From Culicoidibacter larvae (lineage in GTDB: Bacteria > Bacillota_I > Bacilli_A > Culicoidibacterales > Culicoidibacteraceae), in NCBI RefSeq assembly GCF_005771635.1, contig NZ_VBWP01000004.1:158743-222742 (forward strand): a stretch of DNA of 64,000 bases, given 5' to 3'. The position numbers and the translations under genes are program-made. Below, one piece after another: positions 53,245 through 64,000 of the stretch (position 1 is its first letter; each line of letters starts with the position of its first letter). The notes under the pieces were generated by a model, which made no database searches, had not been told where the DNA came from, and worked only from the letters and a program-made list of their open reading frames with translations.

Positions 53245-55452
53245 CTAACGAATGACCCGATCAATCTCATAAACGCCACTCACTTTATTAATATTTACCT
53301 TTATCTTTTCAAGATTTTCCGTATCATAGGCAGTAACGACCAAATTAGTTGTCACCGTATTATCAGTATTATTGACAGTAGATTTAATATCTACAATATC
53401 AGTTCCAGCTTGATACAATGAGTTGATAAGCTCACTCAATAATCCAGAACGATCAAATGAAAATACCCGTAAATACACTTGATGCTTTGTTTTGTTATAA
53501 TCCTCAGCCCAATAAACATCAATGAAGCGATTATTTAATGACTTAATTGATGGGCAATCCTGGCGGTGAACAATAATTCCTTTACCTTTAGAAATATAGC
53601 CAACAATAGGATCTCCTGGAATCGGTGCACAACAGTTTGCCAAAGTAATCTTAACGTTATCAGCACCAGAAATCTCAACAATATTTTTACTCTGCTTTTG
53701 AATTTTCTTAGTCTCTACAGCTTCAACATCTTCATTATCAATTGGAGCTTTATCTTTTTCAGCTGTCACCGGACCCAAAATACGATTGACCACAACCCGG
53801 GCAGTAATACTTCCGCTGCCGACCGCAATCAACATATCATCAATACTATTAAACGTAAAACGATCAAGCATATCTTTTGCCTCAGGCAAAGCTAAAACAT
53901 CACTAGGTTCCTCACCGCGTGACTGAATCTCCTTATCAATTAACTGCTTACCTTTAGCAATATTCTCATCACGACGATCTTTCTTGAAATAAGAACGAAT
54001 TTTTGAGCGCGCATGACTGGTCTTAACTATCCGCAACCACGCCTCCGAGGGCTTAGCTTGCGGGGAAGTCAATATTTCAACAATATCACCGGTTTGCAAT
54101 TCATACGACAACGGTACAATCCGGTTATTAACTTTAGCACCAGTCATCTTATTACCAACTTGAGTATGGATTTTATATGCAAAATCGATGGCATTGGCAC
54201 CCATCGGCAAATCATAGACATCACCCAGCGGTGTGAAAACATAAATATTAGCGGAAAACACATCGTGTTTTACGGTATCAATAAAGTTTTCAGCATCGCC
54301 CTCGTCTTCATCACTGGTATTAGCTACTTCCTGAATATCGCGGAACAATTTCAATTGATCCATGATTTCCTGCTGCTCTTGAGCCGAGGAAATCGTTCTA
54401 TTTTCCTTATATGCCCAGTGAGCGGCAACCCCCATTTCAGCAATATAATCCATTTCATGGGTACGAATTTGAACTTCAAAAATATTTCCATCAAAACCAA
54501 TTACCGTGGTATGCAATGATTGATACATATTGGGTTTTGGTACAGCAATATAGTCTTTAATTCGTTTTGGAATTGGAGTAAATAGTTTATGAATATAACC
54601 TAGAGTTGCATAACATGCCGGCACTGTATCCGTTAAAATCCGGATTGCCAGTAAGTCAAAAATTTCATTATAATCTTTATTTTTTGAAGTTACTTTTTTG
54701 TAAATACTATAAACATTCTTTACCCGGCCCTTCATTTCATAAGCAATCTTATGTTCGCCGAGTTCAGAACCAATTGATACCATCATCTTATCCAGCGCTT
54801 CCTGGCGATCACGTGTACTCTTTTCAATAAAGCTGACAACCTCTTGATATGATTTCGGATCTAAAACCTTAAACGATAAATCCTCAAGTTCAGATTTAAG
54901 TTTGAACATCCCTAAACGGTGAGCAATCGGAGCTAAAATATCCATGGTATCGCGAGCGATAACTTGTGCCCGGTCTGGCTTCAAACCATGAATTGTCCGC
55001 ATATTATGCAAACGATCGGCAAGTTTGATAATAATAACCCGAACATCACCGACCATTGCCAAAATTAACTTCTGGTAATTTTCATTTGATGTTGGCGTTT
55101 TGTCACTGTTATATTGCAGTTTTTCTAACTTAGTAACCCCTTCTACCAGACTTACTACCTCATCACCAAACTCTTCACGTAAATCATCACTGGTTAACGG
55201 TGTATCTTCAACAACATCATGTAGAAAACCGGCCGCAAGAGTTTGCGGACCAGTTCGTAAGGTTGCTAGAATGTAAGCGACATGAATTGGATGAATAATG
55301 TAAGGAAGTCCTGATTTTCGTTTCTGCTCACTGTGAGCATCACGGGCCACTTCATATGCGCGATGTATAAATGCTAAATCTTCTTCTTTAGTAATGTATT
55401 TTTTTACTTCGCGAAGAACATCCTCATATTGGTAAATCTTCTCATTTGGCAT
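53245..55452 (-). CDS. relA: Bifunctional (p)ppGpp synthetase/hydrolase
   Basis: The 735-residue stringent-response enzyme (Rsh type) has an N-terminal HD hydrolase (FLHDVVEDTP, about residues 76-85) and a synthetase domain (about 235-345). A TGS domain (about 400-460, VYDLPMGANAIDFAYKIH), a zinc-finger/CC region and a C-terminal ACT domain (about 660-735) follow. The HD residues are intact, so both synthesis and hydrolysis are expected. The in-frame TTG at 55455 is less likely than the ATG at 55452, which has AGGAGGGGG. Confidence 0.95.
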   Translation of the reverse strand: MPNEKIYQYEDVLREVKKYITKEEDLAFIHRAYEVARDAHSEQKRKSGLPYIIHPIHVAYILATLRTGPQTLAAGFLHDVVEDTPLTSDDLREEFGDEVVSLVEGVTKLEKLQYNSDKTPTSNENYQKLILAMVGDVRVIIIKLADRLHNMRTIHGLKPDRAQVIARDTMDILAPIAHRLGMFKLKSELEDLSFKVLDPKSYQEVVSFIEKSTRDRQEALDKMMVSIGSELGEHKIAYEMKGRVKNVYSIYKKVTSKNKDYNEIFDLLAIRILTDTVPACYATLGYIHKLFTPIPKRIKDYIAVPKPNMYQSLHTTVIGFDGNIFEVQIRTHEMDYIAEMGVAAHWAYKENRTISSAQEQQEIMDQLKLFRDIQEVANTSDEDEGDAENFIDTVKHDVFSANIYVFTPLGDVYDLPMGANAIDFAYKIHTQVGNKMTGAKVNNRIVPLSYELQTGDIVEILTSPQAKPSEAWLRIVKTSHARSKIRSYFKKDRRDENIAKGKQLIDKEIQSRGEEPSDVLALPEAKDMLDRFTFNSIDDMLIAVGSGSITARVVVNRILGPVTAEKDKAPIDNEDVEAVETKKIQKQSKNIVEISGADNVKITLANCCAPIPGDPIVGYISKGKGIIVHRQDCPSIKSLNNRFIDVYWAEDYNKTKHQVYLRVFSFDRSGLLSELINSLYQAGTDIVDIKSTVNNTDNTVTTNLVVTAYDTENLEKIKVNINKVSGVYEIDRVIR

Positions 55453-55477
55453 CAAGACCCCCTCCTTTCCCTCTCAA

Positions 55478-55990
55478 TTAGTACTGCATTAACGTCAGTG
55501 TCTCATATCCATTTAATTTATCTCGTCCATTTAAATCAGTTAATTCAATTAAGAAAGCTAACCCGACAACGATACCGCCAAGTTGTTCAACTAAATCAAT
55601 AGTCGCCTCAACAGTTCCACCGGTCGCCAATAAGTCATCAACAATCAAAACCCGTTGTCCTGGGGCAATTGCATCACGATGCATACATAAAGTATTAGAA
55701 CCATACTCTAAATCATACTCCGCCGTAATAACTTCACGCGGCAATTTTCCTGGCTTACGCACAGGAGCAAAACCAATATTTAGTGTCGTAGCAACTGGAC
55801 AACCAAAAATAAAGCCACGGGCTTCTGGTCCAACAACAATCTCGGCATCAACTTGCTTAGCAAAATTTACAAACTCATTAGTTGCATAAGCAAAAGCTTT
55901 GCCATCGTTCATAAGTGGTGTAATGTCACGGAATAAAATGCCTTTTTTTGGAAAATCTTCCACATCTGCAATATAATTTTTTAAATCCAT
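55478..55990 (-). CDS. apt: Adenine phosphoribosyltransferase
   Basis: The 170-residue purine salvage enzyme makes AMP from adenine and PRPP. The PRPP loop is [16 protein letters not shown] (about residues 114-129); the N-terminal hood ([15 protein letters not shown]) is also typical. It starts four bases after recJ and lies before relA, as in Bacillus. Confidence 0.96.
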   Translation of the reverse strand: MDLKNYIADVEDFPKKGILFRDITPLMNDGKAFAYATNEFVNFAKQVDAEIVVGPEARGFIFGCPVATTLNIGFAPVRKPGKLPREVITAEYDLEYGSNTLCMHRDAIAPGQRVLIVDDLLATGGTVEATIDLVEQLGGIVVGLAFLIELTDLNGRDKLNGYETLTLMQY

Positions 55991-55994
55991 ATAT

Positions 55995-58205
55995 TTACTT
56001 AACCTCTTTCTTAATTGTCTTTATAAATTGGTATAAATCCCCTGCCGGGCTATACGATAATAACTCCTTAACTTTCCGCTGCTCAATAAACATGTTATAC
56101 GCAGGTGATTCAGAAAGCTGTCGTTTTTGGTTATTCTCATTATAAAAAACATCTCTATCCTTAATTATAACAAATTCAAGTTCAAAAAACACCTGTAAAA
56201 TAACCGTTAACATCGAACTATTTATCCGGTGCTGCTCAAATATTTTCAGTACTTCCCGATCATCCAGTGAGAAGCTTTTTATATGATAAATAATTGCATA
56301 AGATTGCTTAAAAATTTTATGTTCAAATTGAGCATCAAAAAATGAATCATCTTGGTCAGTGACAGTAATATAGAAGTTGCTGGCTTGACTTGCGTCAATC
56401 CTTGCCCGCAACTCATCAATACTCTCGGGATAATCAGCAATCTCTAAAGCATCCTTGCTCCAATCTTTACGATTCACACCATTATTTTTCTTGCTACGGA
56501 AATCAAAAACTTGAATATCTTCAATCCGAATATCTTTTAGCATAAGTTGTGCACGTCTTGATTGATTCCATTCATTAATACCAATTGTTCCAACAACATC
56601 AATTAAACTATTTGGACTTATCTTACTCAAATAATGTCCAAAGCCAAAGCCAACCACATCAAGTTGTTCTTTATTTCCAGTCAACATAATCTTCAAATGA
56701 TCTTTTTGTTGACCAATTTGACTCATCGATTTTACTTTTTGATTCAACAAGGCAACAATCGGTTGCTCATTCCCATTACCAAAAGGCTCAAGCAAACTCA
56801 ACATACTGATTGTATCAGGAGTAAAATCGCTAATATTACCAACAACGTCTATCCTTAATTCTTGTTGTCTTGGATAGTCTTGTTCAATAAAGAACAGATT
56901 AAGTCTTTCAATAAATAACGGTAGATTCTCTTTTTTTAATGAAAGCCCGCCGGCATTAGTATGACCGCCAAATTTCTCTAATAAATCACTAGCTGCTGAA
57001 AAACTATCATAAATTGAAATAGTATCAAAACTTCTGGCTGAGCCCTTAATAATACCAGGTTCCTCACTATCGCATAATAAAACAACCGGTTTACCAAATT
57101 CATGCATAAGTTTACTGGCAACAATACCTAAAATACCCTCATGCCAATCACTTTGATATAAAACAATAAATGATTGCTCATCAAAGTAAGTATCAGCGGT
57201 AATTTGTGCTAAAGCCTGATTATGAATTTTAGTTTGAATACTTTTCCGTTCAGTATTAATTGCTTCCATATGCTCAGCGAATTGCTGCAACTCATCATTA
57301 TCTTGAGATAACATAAAATCTACTGCCGGCGCAGCATCCTCAATACGTCCTAGCGCATTGAGCCGTGGTCCAATAATAAAGCCAAGCGTTTGACTATCAA
57401 CTGAACTTGCTCCTGCAATCTTCATCAACATTTTCACAGCCGGAATTGTTCCAGCTTGTAATGCTGCCATTCCTAAAGTAACAATTGCCCGATTTTCATC
57501 AACCAAAGGCATAATATCTGCAACTGTAGCAATAGCGGCCAATGCCAGCATAGATGTGCACGGCTCCGGTAATTCAAGTAACGACTGAGCCAATTTCAGG
57601 GCAACACCAGCGCCACACAATGGCTTAAATGGATAGTTGCCAAGTTCTGGATGCAAAATAAAATCAGCAGCCGGCAATTGTTCACCAATAGTATGGTGAT
57701 CTGTTACAATCACTTGCATGCCATAACTTTTTGCCAAAGCAACAGCATCTAATGCGCCTATGCCATTATCAACGGTAATTAACATGTCTACCTGTTCATT
57801 ATGCGCGGCTTCAACAATTGCTGTATTCATACCATAACCATCAACAAAACGATTTGGAATAACATAATCAACAAAACCGCCTAGTTCATCAATAGCCATA
57901 TATAAAATTGTTGTTGAACAAATACCATCAGCATCATAATCACCAACGATACGAATATGTGCTCCAGCCTCAATAGCAAGTGCTATCGACTGCTTAACAT
58001 CACTCATAACATCAAATAGTGTCGGATCATGCAATTGATCAATACTAGGATGTAAGAATTGCTGGATCTCGGCTTCGCTGTGATATCCGCGTCCAGAAAT
58101 AAGATTAGCAACCCATTCCGGAAGTTTCCACTTCTTAGCAATCTTTCTTACTTCCTCATTTATCTCTTCATCTGGCATCTGCCATTTCATTCTCGATTCA
58201 AGCAT
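55995..58205 (-). CDS. recJ: Single-stranded-DNA-specific exonuclease RecJ
   Basis: The 736-residue 5'-3' exonuclease is used in repair and recombination. It has the DHH-type metal motifs [10 protein letters not shown] (about residues 59-68) and TDHH (about 137-140), the DHHA1 nucleic-acid domain (about 340-450, with [11 protein letters not shown]) and a long C-terminal extension of the Bacillus kind. The longer frame starts at 58235, but AAAGGTGG is spaced for the ATG at 58205. Confidence 0.95.
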   Translation of the reverse strand: MLESRMKWQMPDEEINEEVRKIAKKWKLPEWVANLISGRGYHSEAEIQQFLHPSIDQLHDPTLFDVMSDVKQSIALAIEAGAHIRIVGDYDADGICSTTILYMAIDELGGFVDYVIPNRFVDGYGMNTAIVEAAHNEQVDMLITVDNGIGALDAVALAKSYGMQVIVTDHHTIGEQLPAADFILHPELGNYPFKPLCGAGVALKLAQSLLELPEPCTSMLALAAIATVADIMPLVDENRAIVTLGMAALQAGTIPAVKMLMKIAGASSVDSQTLGFIIGPRLNALGRIEDAAPAVDFMLSQDNDELQQFAEHMEAINTERKSIQTKIHNQALAQITADTYFDEQSFIVLYQSDWHEGILGIVASKLMHEFGKPVVLLCDSEEPGIIKGSARSFDTISIYDSFSAASDLLEKFGGHTNAGGLSLKKENLPLFIERLNLFFIEQDYPRQQELRIDVVGNISDFTPDTISMLSLLEPFGNGNEQPIVALLNQKVKSMSQIGQQKDHLKIMLTGNKEQLDVVGFGFGHYLSKISPNSLIDVVGTIGINEWNQSRRAQLMLKDIRIEDIQVFDFRSKKNNGVNRKDWSKDALEIADYPESIDELRARIDASQASNFYITVTDQDDSFFDAQFEHKIFKQSYAIIYHIKSFSLDDREVLKIFEQHRINSSMLTVILQVFFELEFVIIKDRDVFYNENNQKRQLSESPAYNMFIEQRKVKELLSYSPAGDLYQFIKTIKKEVK

Positions 58206-58224
58206 CGATGCACCACCTTTAAAG

Positions 58225-58260
58225 GAAAAAACCACACTCGAAATACTCTTACAAGTGCGG
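58225..58260 (-). terminator. Rho-independent terminator after comN
   Basis: On the - strand, CCGCACT / AGTGTGG (one G-U pair) encloses a 16-base loop and is followed by TTTTTT. It lies between comN and recJ, so recJ-apt-relA probably has its own promoter or relies on read-through. Confidence 0.75.
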
Positions 58261-58268
58261 CCTTCTCA

Positions 58269-58553
58269 TTACTCAATAATTTGCGCAAAAACATCCGAAA
58301 GATTAGCTTTTGGTTGTTTAAACGTTTGTAACTGCAAATAATCAATAATTTCTTTCTGGCTTAAACCAAAAATATCTGATACTGCCTGATGCAGCATCAA
58401 TGTTGGCTTATGACGCCAGTATACCGTTGTTAAGCATCCCCAAACATCATTTGAAGAAACATCTCGGTATCCATTTTGTCTAAATTCCTGAGCTTTGCAT
58501 TCAACAGCAAATTGAACCTGTTGATACAAATTATCAAACTCTTTATCACTCAC
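58269..58553 (-). CDS. comN: ComN-like post-transcriptional regulator
   Basis: The 94-residue soluble helical protein has the ComN/YrzD pattern (VECKAQEFRQNGYRDVSSNDVW, then YWRHKPTLMLHQAVSDIF). In Bacillus, ComN acts on comE mRNA and sits at division sites with DivIVA. Its place between yajC and recJ is the same as in Bacillus, although secDF is missing here. GGGG is spaced eight bases before a GTG start. Confidence 0.82.
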   Translation of the reverse strand: MSDKEFDNLYQQVQFAVECKAQEFRQNGYRDVSSNDVWGCLTTVYWRHKPTLMLHQAVSDIFGLSQKEIIDYLQLQTFKQPKANLSDVFAQIIE

Positions 58554-58578
58554 GACAATGACCCCGTTTCATATAAAA

Positions 58579-58866
58579 CTATTTTGCTTGCTCTTCCGGT
58601 TCTGATTGTAAACGGGCAATTGCGCTCTTATCAAACTTAATAACCGCACCGCTGGCAAAACGAATATCAATAGTAAAATCATCCATTTTTTCAACGATAC
58701 CGTGCATACCTGCAGTAGTAACCACCTTGTCACCTTTTTTAATTTGACCCAAAAGTGATTGATGTTCTTTTTCTTGTTTCCGTTGCGGACGAATAATTAA
58801 AAAATACATAACCGCAATCATACCAACAATTAGCACACCATAAATAAGTAATTCTGAACCTTGCAT
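58579..58866 (-). CDS. yajC: Preprotein translocase subunit YajC
   Basis: The 95-residue protein has one N-terminal membrane helix (about residues 4-24) ending in IIRPQRKQEKEH, then the conserved KKGDKVVTTAGMHGIV beta domain. It is an accessory of the SecYEG/SecDF complex. AGGAGG precedes the ATG. It lies between tgt and comN. Confidence 0.95.
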   Translation of the reverse strand: MQGSELLIYGVLIVGMIAVMYFLIIRPQRKQEKEHQSLLGQIKKGDKVVTTAGMHGIVEKMDDFTIDIRFASGAVIKFDKSAIARLQSEPEEQAK

Positions 58867-58901
58867 AAAAAATAACCTCCTAAAGTTATATCAAATAATT
58901 T

Positions 58902-60044
<1,143 letters not shown>

Positions 60045-60124
60045 TTATTTCCCTCCAAAATGTACAATACTCATTATATCATTTCGGTCCTATAAATCAT
60101 AGCTTTTACTCTAATTATTTTTAT

Positions 60125-60166
60125 AAAAAAACAAAAGCACAGTCAAATCAAGTTTAACCGTGCTTT
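60125..60166 (-). terminator. Rho-independent terminator after mscL
   Basis: On the - strand, AAAGCAC / GTGCTTT with a long loop is followed by TGTTTTTTT. It separates mscL from tgt. Confidence 0.8.
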
Positions 60167-60171
60167 CCAGC

Positions 60172-60567
60172 TTATTTACTCTGTTTTGCAAGTAAATCAC
60201 GAATTTCAGCCAATAATTTTTCTTGCGTTTCTTCATGCTGCTCTTCAACAGCTTCTTCTTTCTTCTTACGTAGCGATTGAGCCTTAACCAGTACCCGCAG
60301 GAACAAGAAAACAACGAATGCAATAATCAAGAAGTTAACTACAGCTTGAATAAAGTTACCATATGGAATTACTGCATTATTAATTGTTACTGTCAATGAT
60401 TTAAATGAATCTTTACCGATAAAAATACTCACAACCGGCATAATGATATCATTTACCAATGAATTAACAATTGCGGTGAACGCTGCTCCAATAACAACCC
60501 CAACAGCTAAATCCAATACGCTGCCACGCATCAAGAATTCTTTAAAATCACTCCAAAAAGATTTCAT
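60172..60567 (-). CDS. mscL: Large-conductance mechanosensitive channel
   Basis: The 131-residue protein opens under membrane tension as an osmotic safety valve. It has the N-terminal MscL signature FLMRGSVLDLAVGVVIGAAF (about residues 11-30), two membrane helices (about 17-43 and 72-92) and a charged C-terminal helix ending in LLAEIRDLLAKQ. AGGAG precedes the ATG. Confidence 0.96.
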   Translation of the reverse strand: MKSFWSDFKEFLMRGSVLDLAVGVVIGAAFTAIVNSLVNDIIMPVVSIFIGKDSFKSLTVTINNAVIPYGNFIQAVVNFLIIAFVVFLFLRVLVKAQSLRKKKEEAVEEQHEETQEKLLAEIRDLLAKQSK

Positions 60568-60612
60568 ACTTTCAACTCCTATCGATATTCATTATATCAA
60601 AAAAAATGATTA

Positions 60613-61377
60613 TTACAACGAATCAGCATCATCCAATGATGTCAAAATATATGTTGGTCGCTGCTCGAAGCTGAAAACATACTCCTGCTTATGAACGCCG
60701 GTTTCAACAAAAATCGTATCAATACCAAATTGAATACCGCCCAAAATATCAGTATCATAATTATCACCAACTAAGACGGTCGAAACTTTATCTAAATCAA
60801 AGCGCTCAAAAACATATTCCAAAATCGGTCGCATTGGCTTACCAATAACAAACGGCTCCGCACCACTCGCCGTTGCAATTGCCGCCAATATCGCTCCAGC
60901 ACCAGGCAGAAAACCATGCTCATGCGGCAACTTAACATCCCCATTGGTACCAATAAATACCGCACCATTTAAAATCGCCTGTTGTGCAATAGCCAGCTTC
61001 TTATAATCAAAACCACTATCCAACCCGGCAACAACCAAATCTGCATCACCATTATCAACTACACAAACATTTGCTTGCTTAAGCGCCTCAAACAATCCTT
61101 GCTCACCAATTGCAAATACTTTAGCATTTGGATAATTAACAGCAACATAACCTGCTGTTGCAATCGCACTGGTAACAACTTGGGACACATCAACTGCAAC
61201 ACCCATACCTCGCAACTTTTCAACAACACTATCTGGTGTTTTCGTTGAATTATTGGTGATAAAATAATACGGAACATTAGTATCCGCCAAGCGCTGAAGA
61301 TAAGCAATTGCCGCTGAAATCGGTTCATTACCTGTAAAAACCGTACCATCTAAATCAAATAAATAAGTTTTATACAT
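60613..61377 (-). CDS. HAD IIA family phosphatase (NagD/YutF-like)
   Basis: The 254-residue phosphatase has motif I DLDGTVFTGNEPI, motif II ITNNSTKTP, the alpha/beta cap (about residues 90-180) and motif IV VGDNYDTDILGG. The family dephosphorylates nucleotides and sugar phosphates. The GTG at 61380 is in frame, but the ATG at 61377 is preferred because AAAGGA is at a better distance. It is separated from rbfA by a strong terminator. Confidence 0.9.
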   Translation of the reverse strand: MYKTYLFDLDGTVFTGNEPISAAIAYLQRLADTNVPYYFITNNSTKTPDSVVEKLRGMGVAVDVSQVVTSAIATAGYVAVNYPNAKVFAIGEQGLFEALKQANVCVVDNGDADLVVAGLDSGFDYKKLAIAQQAILNGAVFIGTNGDVKLPHEHGFLPGAGAILAAIATASGAEPFVIGKPMRPILEYVFERFDLDKVSTVLVGDNYDTDILGGIQFGIDTIFVETGVHKQEYVFSFEQRPTYILTSLDDADSL

Positions 61378-61397
61378 CACATTTTTTTCCTTTCAAA

Positions 61398-61435
61398 AGC
61401 AAGAAGGCTTCTATACGAAGCGTATAGAAGCCTTC
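61398..61435 (-). terminator. Rho-independent terminator after rbfA
   Basis: GAAGGCTTCTATACG / CGTATAGAAGCCTTC is a perfect 15-base stem with a three-base loop. On the - strand it is followed by TTGCTTTT and ends the infB-rbfA unit. Confidence 0.88.
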
Positions 61436-61438
61436 AAT

Positions 61439-61780
61439 TTATTTCTTTAAAGATCCGAGTAAATCTTCAATATGCTGACCATATTCCATTGATTCATCAA
61501 TGTGGAAACTAATTTCCGGCAATTTGCGCATACTGACTTTTTTACCTAGTTCAGTACGGATAAAGCCTTTAGCTTTATCTAACGATTTCAACCCGGCAGA
61601 TTCACGATTATCAGCACCAAGAAAGTGAATATATACTTTCAAAAATGACAAATCTCTAGTTAGCTCCACTTCAGTAATTGTTACAAAACCAACATTAGGA
61701 TCTTTTACTTCACGCATAATAATTTCACTTAGCGCTTTTTGTATTTGTGCTTCCAGGCGTTCATGTTTAACTGTACTCAT
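61439..61780 (-). CDS. rbfA: 30S ribosome-binding factor A
   Basis: The 113-residue KH-like protein helps mature the 16S rRNA 5' end on the small subunit. It has IMREVKDPNVGFVTITEVELTRDLS (about residues 22-46) and the C-terminal SFHIDESMEYGQHIEDLL. AGGTGGAAA is spaced for the ATG at 61780 rather than the GTG at 61789. It follows infB after 15 bases, the usual pair. Confidence 0.96.
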   Translation of the reverse strand: MSTVKHERLEAQIQKALSEIIMREVKDPNVGFVTITEVELTRDLSFLKVYIHFLGADNRESAGLKSLDKAKGFIRTELGKKVSMRKLPEISFHIDESMEYGQHIEDLLGSLKK

Positions 61781-61795
61781 TTTTTCCACCTGCTT

Positions 61796-64000
61796 TTATT
61801 TTTTTATTTCTTGCATTTCATATGCTTCAATAACATCGCCAGCTTTAATATCGTTGTAGTTTTCAATTGTTAAACCACATTCATATCCTGCCGAGACTTC
61901 TTTAGCATCATTTTGGAAACGTTTCAATGATCCAAGTGAACCATCATAGATGATGATACCTTCACGAATCAAACGAACTTGACTATCACGTTTTACGAGT
62001 CCATCAGTTACATAACCACCGGCAATAGTACCAATTTTTGATACTTTGAAAGTCTCACGAACTTCAATTTGACCAATGACTACTTCTTCAAACTCAGGAT
62101 CCAACATACCTGTCATAGCTGCTTCCATCTCTTCAATCGCTTTATAGATGATTGTATGCAGACGAATTTCTACACCCTCACGCTCAGCTGCAGCACGCGT
62201 GTTCGCATCTGGTCGAACGTTAAAGCCATAAATAATAGCATTTGAGGCAACTGCCAGTAATACATCCGACTCAGTGATTGCACCAACAGCAGAACGTACA
62301 ATTTTCACACGAACTCCATCAATGTCAATTTTAGCCAGAGAAGCTGCTACCGCCTCAGCAGAACCTTGTACATCAGCTTTAACAATTACATTTATTTCTT
62401 TAACTTCACCTTCAACAATTTGACGATTTAAATCTTCAAGACTCATCGCTGAAGATTTACGACGTTGTTCGGTAATCTGTTGTGTTGCTCGTTGCTCACC
62501 AATTTGGCGGGCTTTTTTCTCAGATTCAAATACTACAAATTTATCTCCGGCACTCGGAACCCCAACTAAACCAGTTAACTCAATTGGAGTTGATGGTCCT
62601 GCAGTTTTGATTCGCTTGCCTAAATCATTTTCCATAGTACGAACCCGTCCATATGTATCACCAACAACAATTGGATCCCCGATATTTAAAGTTCCGGATT
62701 GTACCAGCAATGTTGCTACCGAACCGCGCCCTTTATCAAGACGAGCTTCAATAACTGTACCTATTGCACGACGGTTTTTATTAGCTTTATAGTCATGAAG
62801 CTCAGCAACTAACTGAATCATTTCCAGCAAGTCATCAATACCTTCACGCTTTTTAGCTGAAATCTTAACATAAATGGTGCTTCCGCCCCACTCTTCAGGT
62901 TGTAAACCAAGCTCAGTTAAACCTTGCATAACCCGCGTCGGATCAGCACCTGGTTTATCCATTTTGTTTACAGCCACGATAATTGGTACATTCGCAGCTA
63001 AAGCATGTTCTACCGCTTCTTTTGTTTGTGGCATAACACCATCATCAGCAGCAACAACAATAATAGCAATATCAGTTACTTCTGCACCGCGGGCACGCAT
63101 TGAAGTAAATGCCTCATGTCCCGGAGTATCTAAGAAGGTAATTTCCTTACCATTATGAGCAACTTGATAAGCACCAATATGCTGAGTAATTCCACCAAAC
63201 TCACCTTCAACAACACGAGCATCACGAATTGCATCAAGCAATGTCGTTTTACCATGGTCAACGTGTCCCATAATAGTAACAACCGGTGGACGTGTCACTA
63301 ATTCTTGTTCAGAATCATCTTCTTCATCTTCAAAGAATAAATCCAAGTCAGATTCATCAACTGTTTCTTCACGTTCTACTTCAGCATCATATTCAGACGC
63401 AATTAATTCGATTGCATCCGCATCTAAATCATGGTTAATAGTAGCCAAAATTCCAAGCCCTAAAAGGTATTTGATAATTTCAGCAACCGGCACTCCAAGT
63501 TTTTGCGATAATTCACCAACAGTCAAACTATCAGTATACTTAACTACTTTTGGTCCTTGGTTAGCACGAATTGCTTCCTGACGACGTCGTTCTTCTTTAC
63601 GTGCTTCTTCTTGAATACGTAATTGCTCACGGCGTTGTTCTTCCTTAAGAACTTTTTTAGATTTTTTCTCTTCACTCTCTGCTAAAGCCGTTACACGATT
63701 TTTTTCTTCAACTTTAATTCGTGACCGGTTTTCAGCTTGAGCTGGGCTATCACTCTTAATCTCACTAATCTGTTTTTCAAGTTTGCGATTATTATTGTTA
63801 AAGCCACCGCTTTGTTGGCGATTGCCACCATCACGGTTTCCTTGATATCCACCACCTTGACGATTCCCACCATCGCGGTTTCCTTGGTACCCGCCACCTT
63901 GACGATTCCCACCATCGCGGTTTCCTTGGTACCCGCCACCTTGACGATTTCCACCGTCACGGTTTCCTTGGTACCCGCCACCTTGACGATTTCCACCATC
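61796..64000 (-). CDS. infB: Translation initiation factor IF-2, 5'-truncated
   Basis: The frame stays open to the right window edge (734 residues visible), so the start is missing. From the visible N-terminus there are four 14-residue repeats of [14 protein letters not shown], a charged coiled region rich in Glu/Arg/Lys (about residues 70-150), and the IF2_N domain ([19 protein letters not shown]). The GTPase domain follows with G1 GHVDHGKT, G3 DTPGHE and G4 NKMD, then domains II-IV to the end. A TTG within the coding sequence at 63526 could be taken as a start, but the same frame continues upstream as clear IF-2 linker. Confidence 0.96.
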   Translation of the reverse strand, partial: DGGNRQGGGYQGNRDGGNRQGGGYQGNRDGGNRQGGGYQGNRDGGNRQGGGYQGNRDGGNRQQSGGFNNNNRKLEKQISEIKSDSPAQAENRSRIKVEEKNRVTALAESEEKKSKKVLKEEQRREQLRIQEEARKEERRRQEAIRANQGPKVVKYTDSLTVGELSQKLGVPVAEIIKYLLGLGILATINHDLDADAIELIASEYDAEVEREETVDESDLDLFFEDEEDDSEQELVTRPPVVTIMGHVDHGKTTLLDAIRDARVVEGEFGGITQHIGAYQVAHNGKEITFLDTPGHEAFTSMRARGAEVTDIAIIVVAADDGVMPQTKEAVEHALAANVPIIVAVNKMDKPGADPTRVMQGLTELGLQPEEWGGSTIYVKISAKKREGIDDLLEMIQLVAELHDYKANKNRRAIGTVIEARLDKGRGSVATLLVQSGTLNIGDPIVVGDTYGRVRTMENDLGKRIKTAGPSTPIELTGLVGVPSAGDKFVVFESEKKARQIGEQRATQQITEQRRKSSAMSLEDLNRQIVEGEVKEINVIVKADVQGSAEAVAASLAKIDIDGVRVKIVRSAVGAITESDVLLAVASNAIIYGFNVRPDANTRAAAEREGVEIRLHTIIYKAIEEMEAAMTGMLDPEFEEVVIGQIEVRETFKVSKIGTIAGGYVTDGLVKRDSQVRLIREGIIIYDGSLGSLKRFQNDAKEVSAGYECGLTIENYNDIKAGDVIEAYEMQEIKK
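63833..64000 (-). repeat. 42-bp tandem repeat inside infB
   Basis: Four complete 42-base units run to the right edge, each coding for [14 protein letters not shown], followed by a partial unit DGGNRQ. The units differ only at a few third-codon positions. The array continues an unknown distance beyond the window. Confidence 0.92.

Noticed and set aside
61796..63526. infB starting at the TTG at 63526
   Set aside because: The same frame continues upstream with normal IF-2 linker and repeats to the window edge, so the gene is partial rather than short.
63691..63999. Open frame of 102 residues with repeated VKVAGTKET on the - strand
   Set aside because: It is a shadow of the 42-base repeat in infB read in another frame; the IF-2 frame is continuous through it.

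Overview
This window looks like chromosome from a low-G+C Gram-positive bacterium (Bacillota). It has AT-rich intergenic DNA, Rho-independent terminators after most units, AGGAGG-type ribosome binding sites and surface proteins with LPXTG-type sortase signals. It also has a T-box leader, guanine riboswitches and the Bacillus-like order tgt-yajC-comN-recJ-apt-relA-dtd-hisS. The listeria-internalin-like surface proteins and the single-chain purL suggest an Erysipelotrichia- or Culicoidibacter-like animal-associated lineage. That placement is inference; the genus cannot be fixed from this sequence.

Positions 1-30,600 are mostly accessory and mostly on the + strand. They hold the end of a secreted multidomain protein with an M23 peptidase domain; signal peptidase I; a polyphosphate-polymerase-like operon (VTC domain, DUF4956, Cthe_2159-like lipoprotein); and a 1248-residue CnaB adhesin. 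Next come small exported proteins, an EFR1/HxlR divergent pair, a 6-phospho-beta-glucosidase behind a cre-like site, a choloylglycine-hydrolase-like enzyme, and HAD, RpiR, GNAT and APH family proteins. A 27-residue hydrophobic peptide at 21657-21740 faces a membrane-anchored XRE regulator across an operator-like palindrome. It is too short for normal gene calling and is the best candidate here for an undescribed small system.

Positions 23,900-34,800 form a surface-protein island. It holds three internalin-like leucine-rich-repeat proteins and one beta-helix protein, all with LPXTG-type anchors, separated by GNAT and small membrane proteins. No sortase gene is visible. Two of the LRR proteins share 24-residue repeats with an aromatic-proline junction.

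Positions 34,800-64,000 are conserved housekeeping genes, all on the - strand. In transcription order they are infB-rbfA, a HAD phosphatase, mscL, tgt-yajC-comN, recJ-apt-relA-dtd-hisS, purEK, purLCFMNHD, an aspartate T-box leader, a small GNAT, aspS, a DUF2156 protein and a potassium channel. Purine synthesis is controlled by two guanine aptamers, one before purE and one in the short gap between purK and purL. The promoter of the aspartate T-box begins just after purD with no terminator between. A second structured, G+C-richer segment lies between the T-box terminator and the first gene. The infB gene runs off the right edge and contains a 42-bp tandem repeat coding for a Gly/Gln/Asn/Arg/Tyr-rich low-complexity segment.
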